Source: an uncultured Lachnospiraceae bacterium (GTDB taxonomy: Bacteria; Bacillota; Clostridia; Lachnospirales; Lachnospiraceae). From it: a stretch of 64,000 bases of DNA. Positions 44,798 to 58,223 of the stretch are shown here, in pieces. The notes below the pieces were generated by a model that did no database searches, was not told where the DNA came from, and worked only from the letters and a program-made list of their open reading frames with translations. The translations under genes were made by a program, and so were the position numbers. Location: contig CAMOJK010000005.1 of assembly GCA_946616835.1 (NCBI GenBank), positions 1 through 64,000 on the forward strand. The letters are read 5' to 3'. Numbering within the stretch: the stretch's first letter is position 1; the number at the start of each line of letters is the position of its first letter.

Positions 44798-47700
44798 ATG
44801 ACAGATCAGTTTGAGCAGGTAAGAGCAAAAGGATTGTACAGGCAGGAATTTGAGCATGACAACTGCGGCATCGGTGCAATCATTGATGTGGAGGGACGCC
44901 CCGGCCATAAGCTTGTAAGCGATGCTCTTTCCATTGTGGAGAATCTTGAGCACAGGGCAGGAAAGGATGCGGAAGGCAAGACCGGTGACGGTGTCGGCAT
45001 ACTGACTCAGATCCCGCATAAGTTCTTCGTAAAAAAGATGAAGGAGGCAGGAATCAATCTTCCGGGATATCGGCAGTATGGCGTGGGCATGTTTTTCTTC
45101 CCACAGAATGATCTCGATAAGAGGCAGGCAAAATCACTATTCGAGATAATCACAAGAAAGGCCGGTTTAAAGCTTTTAGGCTGGAGAAAAGTTGATGTAA
45201 ATCCGGATGTACTGGGAAGCAAGGCTAAAGAGTGCATGCCAGAGATTTATCAGGTTTTTATCGAAAGACCGGTTTCTGCTAAAACAGATCTTGATTTCGA
45301 CCGTATGCTCTACATTGTCCGCAGAGAGTTTGAACAGAGTAATGTTAATACTTACGTACCTTCATTGTCCTGCAGGACTATCGTATATAAGGGAATGTTC
45401 CTTGTAGGACAGCTTCGTATATTCTTCAGCGATCTTGAAGATAAGGATTATGAGTCAGCCGTTGCAATGGTTCATTCACGCTTTTCTACAAATACAGCAC
45501 CGAGCTGGAATCGGGCACATCCTAACCGTTTTATCGTACATAACGGTGAGATTAATACTATAAAGGGTAATGCGGACAAGATGCTTGCAAGAGAAGAAAC
45601 CATGCATACGGATGTTTTTTCTGCAGAAGATATGACAAAGGTTCTTCCTGTTATTTCCCAGAGCGGATCCGATTCCGCAATGCTTGACAATACGCTTGAG
45701 TTTCTTGTGATGAGTGGAATGGAGCTTCCGCTGGCTGCGGCTATAATGATACCTGAGCCCTGGTCACATAATGAGACTCTTTCACAGGAGGAAAGGGATT
45801 TTTATCAGTACTACGCTACCATGATGGAGCCCTGGGATGGTCCTGCTTCGATCCTTTTCTCAGACGGAGATGTAATGGGAGCAATTCTTGACCGTAACGG
45901 GCTCCGTCCGTCGAGGTACTATGTAATGGATGATGGCAGGCTTATACTTTCATCAGAGGTCGGAGTCCTCGATCTTGATGAGAGCCACATCATCAGGAAG
46001 GAACGTCTCCATCCGGGCAAGCTTCTTGTAGTAGATACAAGGGTAAAGAGGATTATCTATGATGAGGAGATAAAGGAAAAGTATGCGCTGGGTAAGCCTT
46101 ACGGTGAGTGGCTTGACAGTAAGCTTCTGACGCTTTCTTCATTGAAAGCACCGAATAAAAAAGTTGAGAGTTATACGGCCGAAGAGCGTGCCAGACTGCA
46201 GAAAGCTTTTGGCTATACCTGGGAAAACTATCACGACAGCATACTTTCAATGGCACTTAACGGCAGTGAAGCAATAGGCTCCATGGGTATTGATACTCCT
46301 ATCGCAGCATTATCAGATGAGTACCAGCCACTGTTCTATTATTTCAAGCAGTTGTTTGCACAGGTTACCAATCCTCCTATTGATGCGCAGCGTGAGGAGA
46401 TAGTTACATCCAGGTCTGTATATCTGGGAACGAACGGAAACCTGCTGGAAGAGAAACCTGATAACTGCCAGGTTCTTAAGATAAAGAATCCGATCCTGAC
46501 AGATCTTGACCTCCTGAAGATCCGCAATATGAAAAAAGAAGGTTTCAAGGTGGCACAGGTTTCCATACTTTTCTATAAGAGCACACCTATGAAGAGGGTT
46601 ATAAATCATCTCTTTGTAGAAGTAGACAAGGCTTACAGGGAAGGTGCAAATATCCTGATCCTTTCCGACAGAGGCGTGGATGAGAACCATGTGGCTATCC
46701 CGTCTCTGCTGGCTGTAGCTGCTGTACATAAGCACCTGGTTGAGACCAAGAAGTGTACGGCGATGTCCATAATACTTGAGTCCGGTGAACCCAGGGAAGT
46801 GCACCATTTTGCAACCTTATTGGGATATGGTGCATCTGCTATCAATCCCTATCTTGCGCATGCGACTATTGCTCAGCTTGTGGATGAGGAGCTGCTCGAT
46901 AAGGATTATTATGCCGCAGTCGATGATTATGATGATGCGATCCTTTTCGGCATAGTAAAGATCGCTTCCAAGATGGGTATCTCCACCATACAGTCATATC
47001 AGGGCAGCAAGATATTCGAAGCTATCGGTATTTCCGGGGATGTCATAAATGAATATTTCCCCGGGACAGTTAGCCGTGTGGGCGGTATCACTCTCGAAGA
47101 CATAGGCAGGGCAGCAGATAAGCAGCACAGCAGGGCTTTTGATCCCCTGGGACTTCCTGTAAATCTTGAGATGTCAGCTATGGGAAGGCATAAGGAAAGA
47201 AGCCAGGGAGAAAAGCACAGATACAATCCACGTACTATACATATGCTGCAGCTCGCTACAAGGGAAGGCAGTTATGACCGCTTTAAGGAATATACGAAGA
47301 TGGTGGATGATGAGACTACCGGGTATCTCAGAAGCCTTCTTGATTTCAGATATGCAGAAAGTGCCGTGCCACTGGATGAAGTTGAAAGTGAGGAATCCAT
47401 AGTAAAGAGATTCAAGACCGGTGCTATGTCATACGGTTCCATCTCTGAGGAAGCACATCAGACGCTGGCTGTCGCCATGAACCACCTGAAAGGAAAGAGC
47501 AACAGCGGTGAAGGCGGAGAGAGTGATGAGCGTATAGAATCAGCAGGTACAAAGGATGACAGAAGCTCTGCTATAAAACAGGTAGCAAGCGGACGTTTCG
47601 GTGTTACCAGCCGTTATCTTGTAAGTGCAAAAGAAATACAGATCAAGATGGCGCAGGGGGCAAAGCCGGGCGAAGGCGGGCATCTTCCGGGCAAGAAAGT

Positions 47701-49348
47701 ATATCCCTGGATTGCAAAGACCAGGCACTCTACTCCGGGTGTGAGTCTTATATCGCCGCCTCCTCACCATGATATCTATTCCATAGAAGATCTTGCACAG
47801 CTTATTTATGACCTTAAGTGTGCCAATAAGAATGCGCGTATATCGGTCAAGCTGGTATCCGAGGCAGGCGTGGGCACGGTAGCTGCAGGTGTTGCAAAAG
47901 CAGGTGCGGCGGTAGTTCTGGTATCCGGATATGACGGAGGTACCGGTGCGGCACCGCTTTCTTCCATACATAATGCAGGTCTTCCCTGGGAGCTGGGCCT
48001 TGCTGAAACCCATCAGACACTTTTAGCTAACGGCTTAAGAAACCGGGTGGTTATAGAGACTGACGGCAAGCTCATGAGTGGAAGGGATGTGGCCATAGCT
48101 GCTATGCTCGGTGCGGAGGAGTTCGGCTTTGCTACAGCTCCCCTGATCACAATGGGGTGTGTAATGATGAGACAGTGCCAGTCTGATACCTGCCCTATGG
48201 GTGTGGCAACACAGAATCCTGAGCTTAGGAAACGCTTTGCGGGCAAACCTGAGTATGTGGAGAATTTCATGATCTTTATCGCAAGGGAGTTAAGAGAGAT
48301 CATGGCAAGTCTCGGGATCAGGTCAGTTGAGGAGCTGGTAGGAAGAAGCGACCTGCTTAAGGTTAAGGATGGTCTTAAGGATAATCAGGAAAAGATCGAT
48401 CTTTCCGGGATACTTATGCATATGGAGGGAGAAAAGATATCTCACGAGGATCAGTATCTGTATGATTTCAGGCTTCAGGATACCAAGGATGAAAGCGTGC
48501 TGCTTAAGTCAAAGGCTGTAAAACATGCGATCGAGACCGGCGAAAAGGCGGAGGTCAAAGTACATCTTCAGAGTATAGACAGAACCTTTGGAACTCTGCT
48601 TGGCGCGGAGATCACCAGGAAGAATCATGAAGGTCTGGCCGAGGATACCATTACCGTTAACTGTACAGGTTCCGGCGGACAGAGCTTTGGTGCTTTCATA
48701 CCTAAAGGACTTACCTTGAATCTTACGGGAGACAGCAATGACTACTTCGGAAAAGGCCTGTCAGGCGGAAAGCTTATAGTATCCGCACCTGTGGAGGCAC
48801 AGTATGATCCGGAGGAAAATATCATCATAGGAAATGTGGCACTCTACGGTGCTACATCAGGACAGGCGTATATAGCAGGTAAGGCCGGGGAAAGATTTGC
48901 CATAAGGAATTCCGGTGCAACAGCAGTAGTTGAGGGTGTCGGCGAGCATGGCTGTGAATATATGACCGGAGGTACGGTAGTCATACTGGGAGAGACCGGC
49001 AAAAACTTTGCTGCCGGTATGAGCGGCGGTATCGCTTATGTACTTGATGAGGGCAACACTCTTTATAAGAATCTGAATAAGCAGCTTGTCAGCATGGAGA
49101 TGCTTGAACATAAGGAAGATCTGGATGAGCTTAAGCGCATTATTACAGAGCATGTGGCGCATACAGGCTCAAGGAAGGGGCAGCTTATACTTTCAAAATT
49201 TGATGAATATGTTCCTCATTTCAAGAAGATCATACCTGCTGACTACAAGGAGATACGCAGGCTCATTGCCAGGGAGATGGAAGCGGGAGCTGATACAGAG
49301 GCTGCAAAGATAGAAGCCTTCAAAGCGTTCATAGGAGGTGCCAGATAA
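44798..49348 (+). CDS. gltB: Glutamate synthase large subunit
   Basis: CGIGAIIDVEG Ntn region, GEGGHLPGKKV FMN domain, GXGXG C-terminal domain; 1516 aa. Confidence 0.97.
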   Translation: MTDQFEQVRAKGLYRQEFEHDNCGIGAIIDVEGRPGHKLVSDALSIVENLEHRAGKDAEGKTGDGVGILTQIPHKFFVKKMKEAGINLPGYRQYGVGMFFFPQNDLDKRQAKSLFEIITRKAGLKLLGWRKVDVNPDVLGSKAKECMPEIYQVFIERPVSAKTDLDFDRMLYIVRREFEQSNVNTYVPSLSCRTIVYKGMFLVGQLRIFFSDLEDKDYESAVAMVHSRFSTNTAPSWNRAHPNRFIVHNGEINTIKGNADKMLAREETMHTDVFSAEDMTKVLPVISQSGSDSAMLDNTLEFLVMSGMELPLAAAIMIPEPWSHNETLSQEERDFYQYYATMMEPWDGPASILFSDGDVMGAILDRNGLRPSRYYVMDDGRLILSSEVGVLDLDESHIIRKERLHPGKLLVVDTRVKRIIYDEEIKEKYALGKPYGEWLDSKLLTLSSLKAPNKKVESYTAEERARLQKAFGYTWENYHDSILSMALNGSEAIGSMGIDTPIAALSDEYQPLFYYFKQLFAQVTNPPIDAQREEIVTSRSVYLGTNGNLLEEKPDNCQVLKIKNPILTDLDLLKIRNMKKEGFKVAQVSILFYKSTPMKRVINHLFVEVDKAYREGANILILSDRGVDENHVAIPSLLAVAAVHKHLVETKKCTAMSIILESGEPREVHHFATLLGYGASAINPYLAHATIAQLVDEELLDKDYYAAVDDYDDAILFGIVKIASKMGISTIQSYQGSKIFEAIGISGDVINEYFPGTVSRVGGITLEDIGRAADKQHSRAFDPLGLPVNLEMSAMGRHKERSQGEKHRYNPRTIHMLQLATREGSYDRFKEYTKMVDDETTGYLRSLLDFRYAESAVPLDEVESEESIVKRFKTGAMSYGSISEEAHQTLAVAMNHLKGKSNSGEGGESDERIESAGTKDDRSSAIKQVASGRFGVTSRYLVSAKEIQIKMAQGAKPGEGGHLPGKKVYPWIAKTRHSTPGVSLISPPPHHDIYSIEDLAQLIYDLKCANKNARISVKLVSEAGVGTVAAGVAKAGAAVVLVSGYDGGTGAAPLSSIHNAGLPWELGLAETHQTLLANGLRNRVVIETDGKLMSGRDVAIAAMLGAEEFGFATAPLITMGCVMMRQCQSDTCPMGVATQNPELRKRFAGKPEYVENFMIFIARELREIMASLGIRSVEELVGRSDLLKVKDGLKDNQEKIDLSGILMHMEGEKISHEDQYLYDFRLQDTKDESVLLKSKAVKHAIETGEKAEVKVHLQSIDRTFGTLLGAEITRKNHEGLAEDTITVNCTGSGGQSFGAFIPKGLTLNLTGDSNDYFGKGLSGGKLIVSAPVEAQYDPEENIIIGNVALYGATSGQAYIAGKAGERFAIRNSGATAVVEGVGEHGCEYMTGGTVVILGETGKNFAAGMSGGIAYVLDEGNTLYKNLNKQLVSMEMLEHKEDLDELKRIITEHVAHTGSRKGQLILSKFDEYVPHFKKIIPADYKEIRRLIAREMEAGADTEAAKIEAFKAFIGGAR

Positions 49349-50832
49349 TGGGAAAGACGAGCGGTTTTTTGGAATATGAAAGGGAAGACGGCCGTGTGAG
49401 GCCGGAATCAGAGAGAGTTATGGACTTTCGCGAGTTTCACGAGAGGCTTGAGCTGGCAGACCAAAGCAGACAGGCTGCCAGATGCATGGACTGTGGTGTG
49501 CCCTTCTGTCAGGCCGGTGTGATGATAGCGGGTATGGCATCAGGCTGTCCTCTTCACAATCTTGTTCCTGAAGTAAATGATCTGGTTTACAGGGGGAGGA
49601 TGGAAGAAGCATACAGGAGGCTTTCCGTTACACACAGTTTTCCTGAGTTTACCAGCAGGGTATGCCCTGCGCTCTGTGAAGCTGCCTGTGCCTGCGGGCT
49701 TCATGATGCGCCTGTTTCAACAAAGGAAAATGAGAAGGCTGTTATCGAATATGCTTATGAGCATGATCTGGTAAAAGAAGAAGTACCTGCAGTAAGGACC
49801 GGGAAGAAAGTGGCTGTCATAGGAAGCGGCCCCTCAGGTCTCGCTGCGGCACAGCTTTTAAACAGACGAGGTCACGAAGTCACTGTATATGAAAGAAGGG
49901 ACCGTGTGGGCGGTCTGTTAAGATACGGTATTCCTAATATGAAACTTGATAAATCAGTAATCGACAGACGGGTGCATCTTATGGAAGAGGCAGGTGTCAG
50001 ATTTGTTGTTAATACTGATGTAGGTAAGGATATTACCGCAGCAGAGCTAAATAAGGAATATGACAGCGTGATACTTTGTTGCGGTGCATCAAACCCAAGG
50101 AACATAATCGCACCGGGAAGGGATGCAAAGGGAATCAGGTTCGCAGTGGATTTCCTCTCGGAAGTTACCAAGAAGCTTCTTGATAGTGAATTCAAGGATG
50201 TGCCTTATGAGCTTGCAAAGGATAAGGATGTAATAATAATAGGCGGAGGTGATACAGGCAATGACTGTGCAGGAACCTGCATAAGACTGGGAGCAAAGAG
50301 CGTTACACAGCTTGAGATGATGCCCGAGCCTCCCAAGGAAAGAACTTTGTCCAATCCCTGGCCTGAATGGCCGAAGGTCCTTAAGGTGGATTATGGTCAG
50401 GAAGAATCAATATGGAAATTCGGCCATGATCCGAGGGTTTATCAGACCACGGTAAAGGAATTCGTAAAAGACAAAAAAGGAAACCTTAAGGAAGTGGTGT
50501 TAGTATCTCTCGAAGCCAAAAAGGATGAAAAGACCGGCAGGATGAACATGGTACCTGTAGAGGGAACCGAGAAGACTGTTCCTGCACAGCTTGTACTTAT
50601 AGCCGCAGGTTTCCTTGGAAGCGAGAAGTATGTTACGGATGATTTCGGCGTAGAGCTTGATGGAAGGACAAATATAAAAACTGAGCCGGGGAAGCATGCA
50701 TCATCAAAGGAGCAGGTCTATGCCGCGGGTGATGTGCACAGAGGACAGTCCCTGGTGGTATGGGCAATTGCTGAAGGAAGGGCTGCAGCCAGGGAAGTTG
50801 ATGAGGCACTTATGGGATATACAAATCTGTAA
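49348..50832 (+). CDS. gltD: Glutamate synthase small subunit
   Basis: CMDCGVPFCQ...GCPLHNLVPE cluster motif, VIGSGPSGLAAA; start overlaps gltB stop. Confidence 0.97.
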   Translation: MGKTSGFLEYEREDGRVRPESERVMDFREFHERLELADQSRQAARCMDCGVPFCQAGVMIAGMASGCPLHNLVPEVNDLVYRGRMEEAYRRLSVTHSFPEFTSRVCPALCEAACACGLHDAPVSTKENEKAVIEYAYEHDLVKEEVPAVRTGKKVAVIGSGPSGLAAAQLLNRRGHEVTVYERRDRVGGLLRYGIPNMKLDKSVIDRRVHLMEEAGVRFVVNTDVGKDITAAELNKEYDSVILCCGASNPRNIIAPGRDAKGIRFAVDFLSEVTKKLLDSEFKDVPYELAKDKDVIIIGGGDTGNDCAGTCIRLGAKSVTQLEMMPEPPKERTLSNPWPEWPKVLKVDYGQEESIWKFGHDPRVYQTTVKEFVKDKKGNLKEVVLVSLEAKKDEKTGRMNMVPVEGTEKTVPAQLVLIAAGFLGSEKYVTDDFGVELDGRTNIKTEPGKHASSKEQVYAAGDVHRGQSLVVWAIAEGRAAAREVDEALMGYTNL

Positions 50833-50883
50833 TGTGGTGTGGCAAGCGTTTATTCTTATTGACGGTGGCACAATGTTCTTTGA

Positions 50884-52524
<1,641 letters not shown>

Positions 52525-52631
52525 AAACGAATGAAAAGCGAAGGCTTTGCAGGGTTTTGAAGCATATAAAAAATGTGTATAATTTGAGTGCGTTCACGCT
52601 GATAGTGGATGGCAAAGGAGAAACGAAAGTA

Positions 52632-53711
52632 ATGGAACTTAACAGAAAACTGATCCTGGCGGACGGATCTGAATATCTGGGAACCGGCTTTGGCGGCAGC
52701 AAAACCGTCGTGTGTGAGATAGTCTTCAATACATCAATGGCAGGTTATCAGGAGATAGTTTCGGATCCTTCATATACCGACCAGGCTATTGTAATGTCAT
52801 ATCCGCTTATCGGAAACTACGGTGTTGCGGATGAGGATTTCGAAAGCAGGATGATATCTCCATCTGCATTTATTGTTAGGGATATAAATGATAACCCTTC
52901 AAATTTCAGGTCAGCCAAGACACTGCCTGAACTTTTGGAGGAAAACGGTATCCCCGGAATATGTGGCGTAGATACGAGAAAGCTTGTAAGAAGTATTCGT
53001 GACAACGGTTCCGGAAGGTGCATAATTACCGATGAAGATATGTCCGCGGAGGAAGGCCTTAAGATAATAGAGGAAACACCGATACCGCATGATGCGGTTA
53101 AGAGATGCAGCTGTTCGAAGAAGTGGTACAGCCGTACTTCAAATCCGTTATTTAATGTGGTGGCAATAGACTGTGGAATGAAGTCGAATATCGTAAGGAT
53201 GCTCAATCGCAGCAGATGTAATGTTACTATTGTTCCCTATGATACTGACTGGGAAGAAATCCTTTCACTTCATCCGGACGGAGTGTTCATTTCAAACGGG
53301 CCAGGAGACCCTTGTGATGTGCCGGAGGTGATAGAAACATTGAAAAACTTAAGGGGAAAGATTCCTATGTTCGGTATCTGTCTCGGTCACCAGCTCCTTT
53401 CGCTTTCTTACGGAGCAAAGACATACAAATTAAAATTCGGCCACAGGGGCGGAAACCATCCCGTGCGTGATGTCCGCAGCGGAAAGATTGAGATAACAAG
53501 CCAGAACCACAGCTATGCAGTTGAGGAGGAGTCACTAAAGGGAACCGGCCTTAAGGTTTCACACATAAATGTACTGGACAATACCGTAGAGGGAATTTAC
53601 AGCGATGAGGATAAGGTATTTTCCGTGCAGTACCATCCTGAAAGTGCACCGGGCCCTCAGGACAGCGGATATCTGTTTTCCCGTTTTACCGATCTGATGA
53701 AAAGAGGTTAA
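52632..53711 (+). CDS. carA: Carbamoyl-phosphate synthase small subunit
   Basis: MELNRKLILADGSEYLGTGFG, GICLGHQLL; start chosen at 52632 with RBS aaaggag; ORF track starts 52557. Confidence 0.96.
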   Translation: MELNRKLILADGSEYLGTGFGGSKTVVCEIVFNTSMAGYQEIVSDPSYTDQAIVMSYPLIGNYGVADEDFESRMISPSAFIVRDINDNPSNFRSAKTLPELLEENGIPGICGVDTRKLVRSIRDNGSGRCIITDEDMSAEEGLKIIEETPIPHDAVKRCSCSKKWYSRTSNPLFNVVAIDCGMKSNIVRMLNRSRCNVTIVPYDTDWEEILSLHPDGVFISNGPGDPCDVPEVIETLKNLRGKIPMFGICLGHQLLSLSYGAKTYKLKFGHRGGNHPVRDVRSGKIEITSQNHSYAVEEESLKGTGLKVSHINVLDNTVEGIYSDEDKVFSVQYHPESAPGPQDSGYLFSRFTDLMKRG

Positions 53712-53717
53712 GAAAAA

Positions 53718-56700
53718 ATGCCAAAGCGAACTGATATAAAAAAGGTACTTGTGATAGGATCAGGTCCCATCGTTATCGGGCAGGCAGCGGAATTTGATTA
53801 TGCAGGAACCCAGGCCTGTCTTGCACTTAAGGAAGAAGGCTATGAAGTAATACTTGCTAATTCAAATCCAGCCACCATAATGACTGATCATGCCATAGCT
53901 GACAAGGTATATATGGAGCCGCTGACTCTGGAGTATATGGCAAGGATATGCCGCTATGAAAGACCTGATGCCATTGTGCCGGGAATAGGAGGACAGACAG
54001 GACTTAATCTTTCTCTGCAGCTATACGATAAGGGCGTGCTTGATGAATGCGAGATAGAACTGTTGGGAACTGATGCAGAAAGCATCCGAAGGGCTGAGGA
54101 CAGGGAGCAGTTCAAGGAATTGTGTGAAAGCCTGGGAGAACCGGTAGTTCCTTCGGCTATAGCAGAGAGCATGGAAGAAGGATTAGCGGCAGCAGAGGAG
54201 ATAGGTTATCCTGTTATCCTGAGGCCTGCTTTTACCCTGGGCGGAACCGGCGGCGGTTTTGCGAATGACGAGGAAGAGATGCGTGAGAGGATGAAGAATG
54301 CTCTTGCACTGTCTCCTGTGCATCAGGTACTGGTAGAGAAAAGTATCAAGGGCTACAAAGAGATTGAATATGAGGTTATGCGTGATGCTAATGACACAGC
54401 CATTACCGTCTGCAATATGGAAAACCTTGATCCTGTGGGCATACATACCGGTGACTCCATAGTGGTTGCACCCAGCCAGACACTTACAAATAAAGAATAC
54501 CATATGCTGAGGGACAGCGCATTGAGGATAATCAGGGCGCTTAAGATAAAGGGCGGGTGCAATGTTCAGTTTGCGCTGGATCCGGAATCCTTTAATTATT
54601 ACGTAATAGAAGTCAATCCAAGGGTATCCCGTTCATCTGCACTTGCATCCAAGGCCAGCGGCTATCCTATTGCAAGGGTGTCGGCAAAGATCGCAATAGG
54701 AATGAATCTAGATGAGATAGAGCTTGCCAATACACCGGCCTGCTTTGAGCCTGCTTTGGATTATGTTGTGACCAAGATGCCCAGGTTCCCCTTCGATAAG
54801 TTTACGCTGGCATCAAATGTGCTTTCTACCCAGATGAAAGCTACAGGCGAGACCATGAGCGTGGGCAGGACTTTGGAGGAAAGTCTTCTTAAGGCTATCC
54901 GTTCGCTGGAGGATGGAAAGAACCACATTCATTTGGCGAAATTCGATGTAGAGAATCTTTCGGACAAGCCGGAGCCTGAAAACCGGAAGGAGGCAATCGA
55001 GAAACTGCTTTCCTACATAGAGGAAGGGACAGACGACCGGATATATGCAATATCTGAGCTTTTATGGCTCGGTGCGGATCCCCAGACTATCTATTCAAGA
55101 ACTAAGATAGATATGTTCTTCCTTGATAAGATCAAAATGATAGTTGACCATGAGATTAAGCTGGAAGAGACCTGCAGGCTCGATGAAAACGGAAAGCCTG
55201 TTATTGACAGGGATACTCTGTATGAAGCAAAGAGGATGGGATTTTCCGATTCATATATAGCTGAACTTTTAGGGTGTACGGAGGATGATGTCTGGGAATT
55301 GAGACGTTCTTACGGCATGCATCCGGTTTACAAAATGATTGATACCTGTGCCAGTGAGTTTGAAAGCTATGTTCCGTATTTTTACTCAACTTACGAGGAA
55401 GAAAACGAATCAATCGTCTCGGATAATAAAAAGATAATAGTTCTCGGTTCCGGACCCATAAGGATAGGTCAGGGTGTGGAATTTGATTATTCAACAGTCC
55501 ATGCCGTAAAGACTATTCATGAAAGAGGCTATGAAGCCATCGTCATCAATAACAATCCGGAAACTGTTTCCACTGACTATACCACAGCTGACAAGCTTTA
55601 TTTCGAGCCTCTTACCGTAGAGGATATAATGAACATCATAGAACTTGAGAAACCTATCGGTGTCATAACATCCTTAGGAGGTCAGACGGCAGTCAATCTT
55701 GCAGAGCCTCTAGCAAAAAGAGGCGTAAAGATCATAGGTACCGGATGCGAAGCAATATTTGCCGCAGAGGACAGGGATGCGTTTGAAAATGTGATTAATA
55801 AGCTTGGCATACCACATCCTGAGGGGCTTGCCGTTACCAATATACCTGATGGTATCAAGGCTGCAGAACAGATAGGTTACCCTGTGCTTGTACGTCCATC
55901 ATTCGTCCTGGGCGGCAGGGCAATGGAGATCGTTGCAAATGAGGAGATGCTTGTTCATTACTTAAAGAACGCAGTTGAGATCGATGCTGACAGGCCCGTG
56001 CTGGTTGATAAGTACATAGTGGGAAAGGAAGTGGAGATTGATGCCGTATGTGACGGAGAAAGCGTATTCCTGCCGGGGATCATGGAACTGGTAGAGCGTA
56101 CCGGTGTGCATTCAGGAGACAGCATGAGTGTTTATCCTCCTTTCTCGATATCGCAGAAGGTCAAGGATACGATATGGGAATATACAAGGAAGCTTGGCAT
56201 CGGAATAGGAATAGTCGGTCTCTATAATATACAGTTTATCGTGGATAAGGATGACAGTGTGTACATAATTGAAGTTAATCCCAGAGGATCAAGGAGCGTG
56301 CCTTTTCTTTCCAAGTCAACAGGTGTATCCCTTGTGGATATCGCAACTAAGGTAATGCTGGGAGAGAGCCTTAAGGACCAGGGATTAGCTGATACCATCA
56401 CAAAGGAGAAAGATTTCTGGTATGTAAAGGCTCCTGCATTTTCTTTTGAAAAGCTTAACGGAATGGACGCATACCTTTCGCCTGAGATGAAATCAACAGG
56501 GGAAGCAATAGGCTATGACAAGAGCCTTAAGAGAGCGCTGTATAAAGCATTGCAGGCTTCCGGTATCAAAATGAAGGAATACGGTACTGTAATGGTAACA
56601 CTTGCTGATGAGGATAAGGATGAGGCACTTCCGCTTATCAGGCGTTTCTATGAGCTGGGATTCAATATTGAGGGAACCATAGGAACTGCAATGTATCTTA

Positions 56701-56957
56701 AGGAACATGGAATCCGCACACGTATCCGCGGTAAGATAAGTGACGGAAGCGATGAAATATTAAGATCTATCAGAGCAGGCTACGTAAGCTATATTATCAA
56801 TACCAGAGCAATTCTGTCAGGCATACATTACAGCGATGGAATAGAAATCAGACGCTGTGCTATTATGAATGGTGTGACGATGTTCACATCCCTTGATACC
56901 GTAAGGATACTGTTGGATGTGCTGGAGGACATTTCCCCCAGGATATCGACGATATAG
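53718..56957 (+). CDS. carB: Carbamoyl-phosphate synthase large subunit
   Basis: Duplicated ATP-grasp halves, [28 protein letters not shown]. Confidence 0.98.
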   Translation: MPKRTDIKKVLVIGSGPIVIGQAAEFDYAGTQACLALKEEGYEVILANSNPATIMTDHAIADKVYMEPLTLEYMARICRYERPDAIVPGIGGQTGLNLSLQLYDKGVLDECEIELLGTDAESIRRAEDREQFKELCESLGEPVVPSAIAESMEEGLAAAEEIGYPVILRPAFTLGGTGGGFANDEEEMRERMKNALALSPVHQVLVEKSIKGYKEIEYEVMRDANDTAITVCNMENLDPVGIHTGDSIVVAPSQTLTNKEYHMLRDSALRIIRALKIKGGCNVQFALDPESFNYYVIEVNPRVSRSSALASKASGYPIARVSAKIAIGMNLDEIELANTPACFEPALDYVVTKMPRFPFDKFTLASNVLSTQMKATGETMSVGRTLEESLLKAIRSLEDGKNHIHLAKFDVENLSDKPEPENRKEAIEKLLSYIEEGTDDRIYAISELLWLGADPQTIYSRTKIDMFFLDKIKMIVDHEIKLEETCRLDENGKPVIDRDTLYEAKRMGFSDSYIAELLGCTEDDVWELRRSYGMHPVYKMIDTCASEFESYVPYFYSTYEEENESIVSDNKKIIVLGSGPIRIGQGVEFDYSTVHAVKTIHERGYEAIVINNNPETVSTDYTTADKLYFEPLTVEDIMNIIELEKPIGVITSLGGQTAVNLAEPLAKRGVKIIGTGCEAIFAAEDRDAFENVINKLGIPHPEGLAVTNIPDGIKAAEQIGYPVLVRPSFVLGGRAMEIVANEEMLVHYLKNAVEIDADRPVLVDKYIVGKEVEIDAVCDGESVFLPGIMELVERTGVHSGDSMSVYPPFSISQKVKDTIWEYTRKLGIGIGIVGLYNIQFIVDKDDSVYIIEVNPRGSRSVPFLSKSTGVSLVDIATKVMLGESLKDQGLADTITKEKDFWYVKAPAFSFEKLNGMDAYLSPEMKSTGEAIGYDKSLKRALYKALQASGIKMKEYGTVMVTLADEDKDEALPLIRRFYELGFNIEGTIGTAMYLKEHGIRTRIRGKISDGSDEILRSIRAGYVSYIINTRAILSGIHYSDGIEIRRCAIMNGVTMFTSLDTVRILLDVLEDISPRISTI

Positions 56958-57028
56958 TAATTATCCCGCATCGTATCATATAACACTATAACGAATAGTA
57001 TCACCGTGACCATGGGGAGGGCGTATTT

Positions 57029-58201
57029 ATGGAATACAGTATGGAAGAAGTATTAAAGTATATTGAGGAAGAGGATGTAAAGTTTATCCGTCTTGCTTTC
57101 AGGGATGCATACGGAGTACAAAAGAATATATCTGTTATGCCCGGAGAGGTGAAAAAAGCTTTTGAGGATGGTATACAGATCGGTACGAGGGCAATTGCAG
57201 GTTTTGCAGACAGCAAATACTCGTCTCTTTATCTTAAGCCGGATCCGGATACCATGGCTATACTGCCCTGGAGGCCTGACAGCGGAAGGGTACTCAGGAT
57301 GTTCTGTGATGTATATACACCGGATGGTGAGCTTTATGAGGCTGATACCAGATACATTCTGAAAAAAGCAATTCAGGAAGCGGAGAATGCGGGAGTTGAA
57401 TTCCGCTTCGGCAATGAGACGGAGTTTTATCTTTTTGCCAATGATGATGAAGGAAATTCAACGAAGAATCCTTATGATCATGCAGGATATATGGATATCG
57501 CACCTTTGGATAAATGTGAGAATATCCGCCGGGAGATAACCCTTACCATAGAAAAGATGGGGCTTCGCCCTGAAAGATCCCATCATGAAAAAGGACCCGG
57601 ACAGAATGAGATAGATTTTCACTATGCAAGGCCACTTAAGGCTGCCGACCAGATGACAACATTTAAGATGGCAGTCAGCACCATAGCGAACAGATATGGT
57701 CTGACAGCGGATTTTTCACCGCTTCCCCTTGCGGATATGCCAGGAAACGGTTACCACATAAATATGTATGCAGTAGATAGTGAGGGGAATGATGTCATAA
57801 AATATGCCGCTGCGGGCATAATAGAAAAGATAAGGGATCTGACGATTTTCCTTAATCCTACGGATTCCTCTTATTCACGTCTGGGCAATAATACGGCACC
57901 TGACCGTATAAACTGGTCCGGCCTGGGGCAGTCGGAGCTTATGTATATAGAAAGCTATAAGGGAAAGACCAGGGCTGAGCTGAGAAGCCCGGATGCAGGG
58001 AGTAATCCCTACCTGGTATATGCGCTTCTGATATATGCAGGACTTTCCGGTATAGAACGAAAGCTTGCACTGCCGGCAGAAATGAATGAAGATGATGCAT
58101 TCCTGCCCGGCTCCAAAAAGGAAGCAGCAAAAATCGCAAAGGAAAGTGCGTTTGTAAAACAGTATGTCCCTGCGGAGATAATAAAGGAATATACTGAGTA
58201 A
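57029..58201 (+). CDS. Glutamine synthetase-like protein (GSI fold, short, apparently missing catalytic residues)
   Basis: GNETEFYLF, HHEKGPGQNEIDF, GNGYHINMY, TRAELRSPDAGSNPYL motifs; but GYEAP is NNTAP and RNR/SIRIP positions are GLG/LMYI. Confidence 0.85.
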   Translation: MEYSMEEVLKYIEEEDVKFIRLAFRDAYGVQKNISVMPGEVKKAFEDGIQIGTRAIAGFADSKYSSLYLKPDPDTMAILPWRPDSGRVLRMFCDVYTPDGELYEADTRYILKKAIQEAENAGVEFRFGNETEFYLFANDDEGNSTKNPYDHAGYMDIAPLDKCENIRREITLTIEKMGLRPERSHHEKGPGQNEIDFHYARPLKAADQMTTFKMAVSTIANRYGLTADFSPLPLADMPGNGYHINMYAVDSEGNDVIKYAAAGIIEKIRDLTIFLNPTDSSYSRLGNNTAPDRINWSGLGQSELMYIESYKGKTRAELRSPDAGSNPYLVYALLIYAGLSGIERKLALPAEMNEDDAFLPGSKKEAAKIAKESAFVKQYVPAEIIKEYTE

Positions 58202-58223
58202 CTTTGTGCTTAGGAGGTAACCC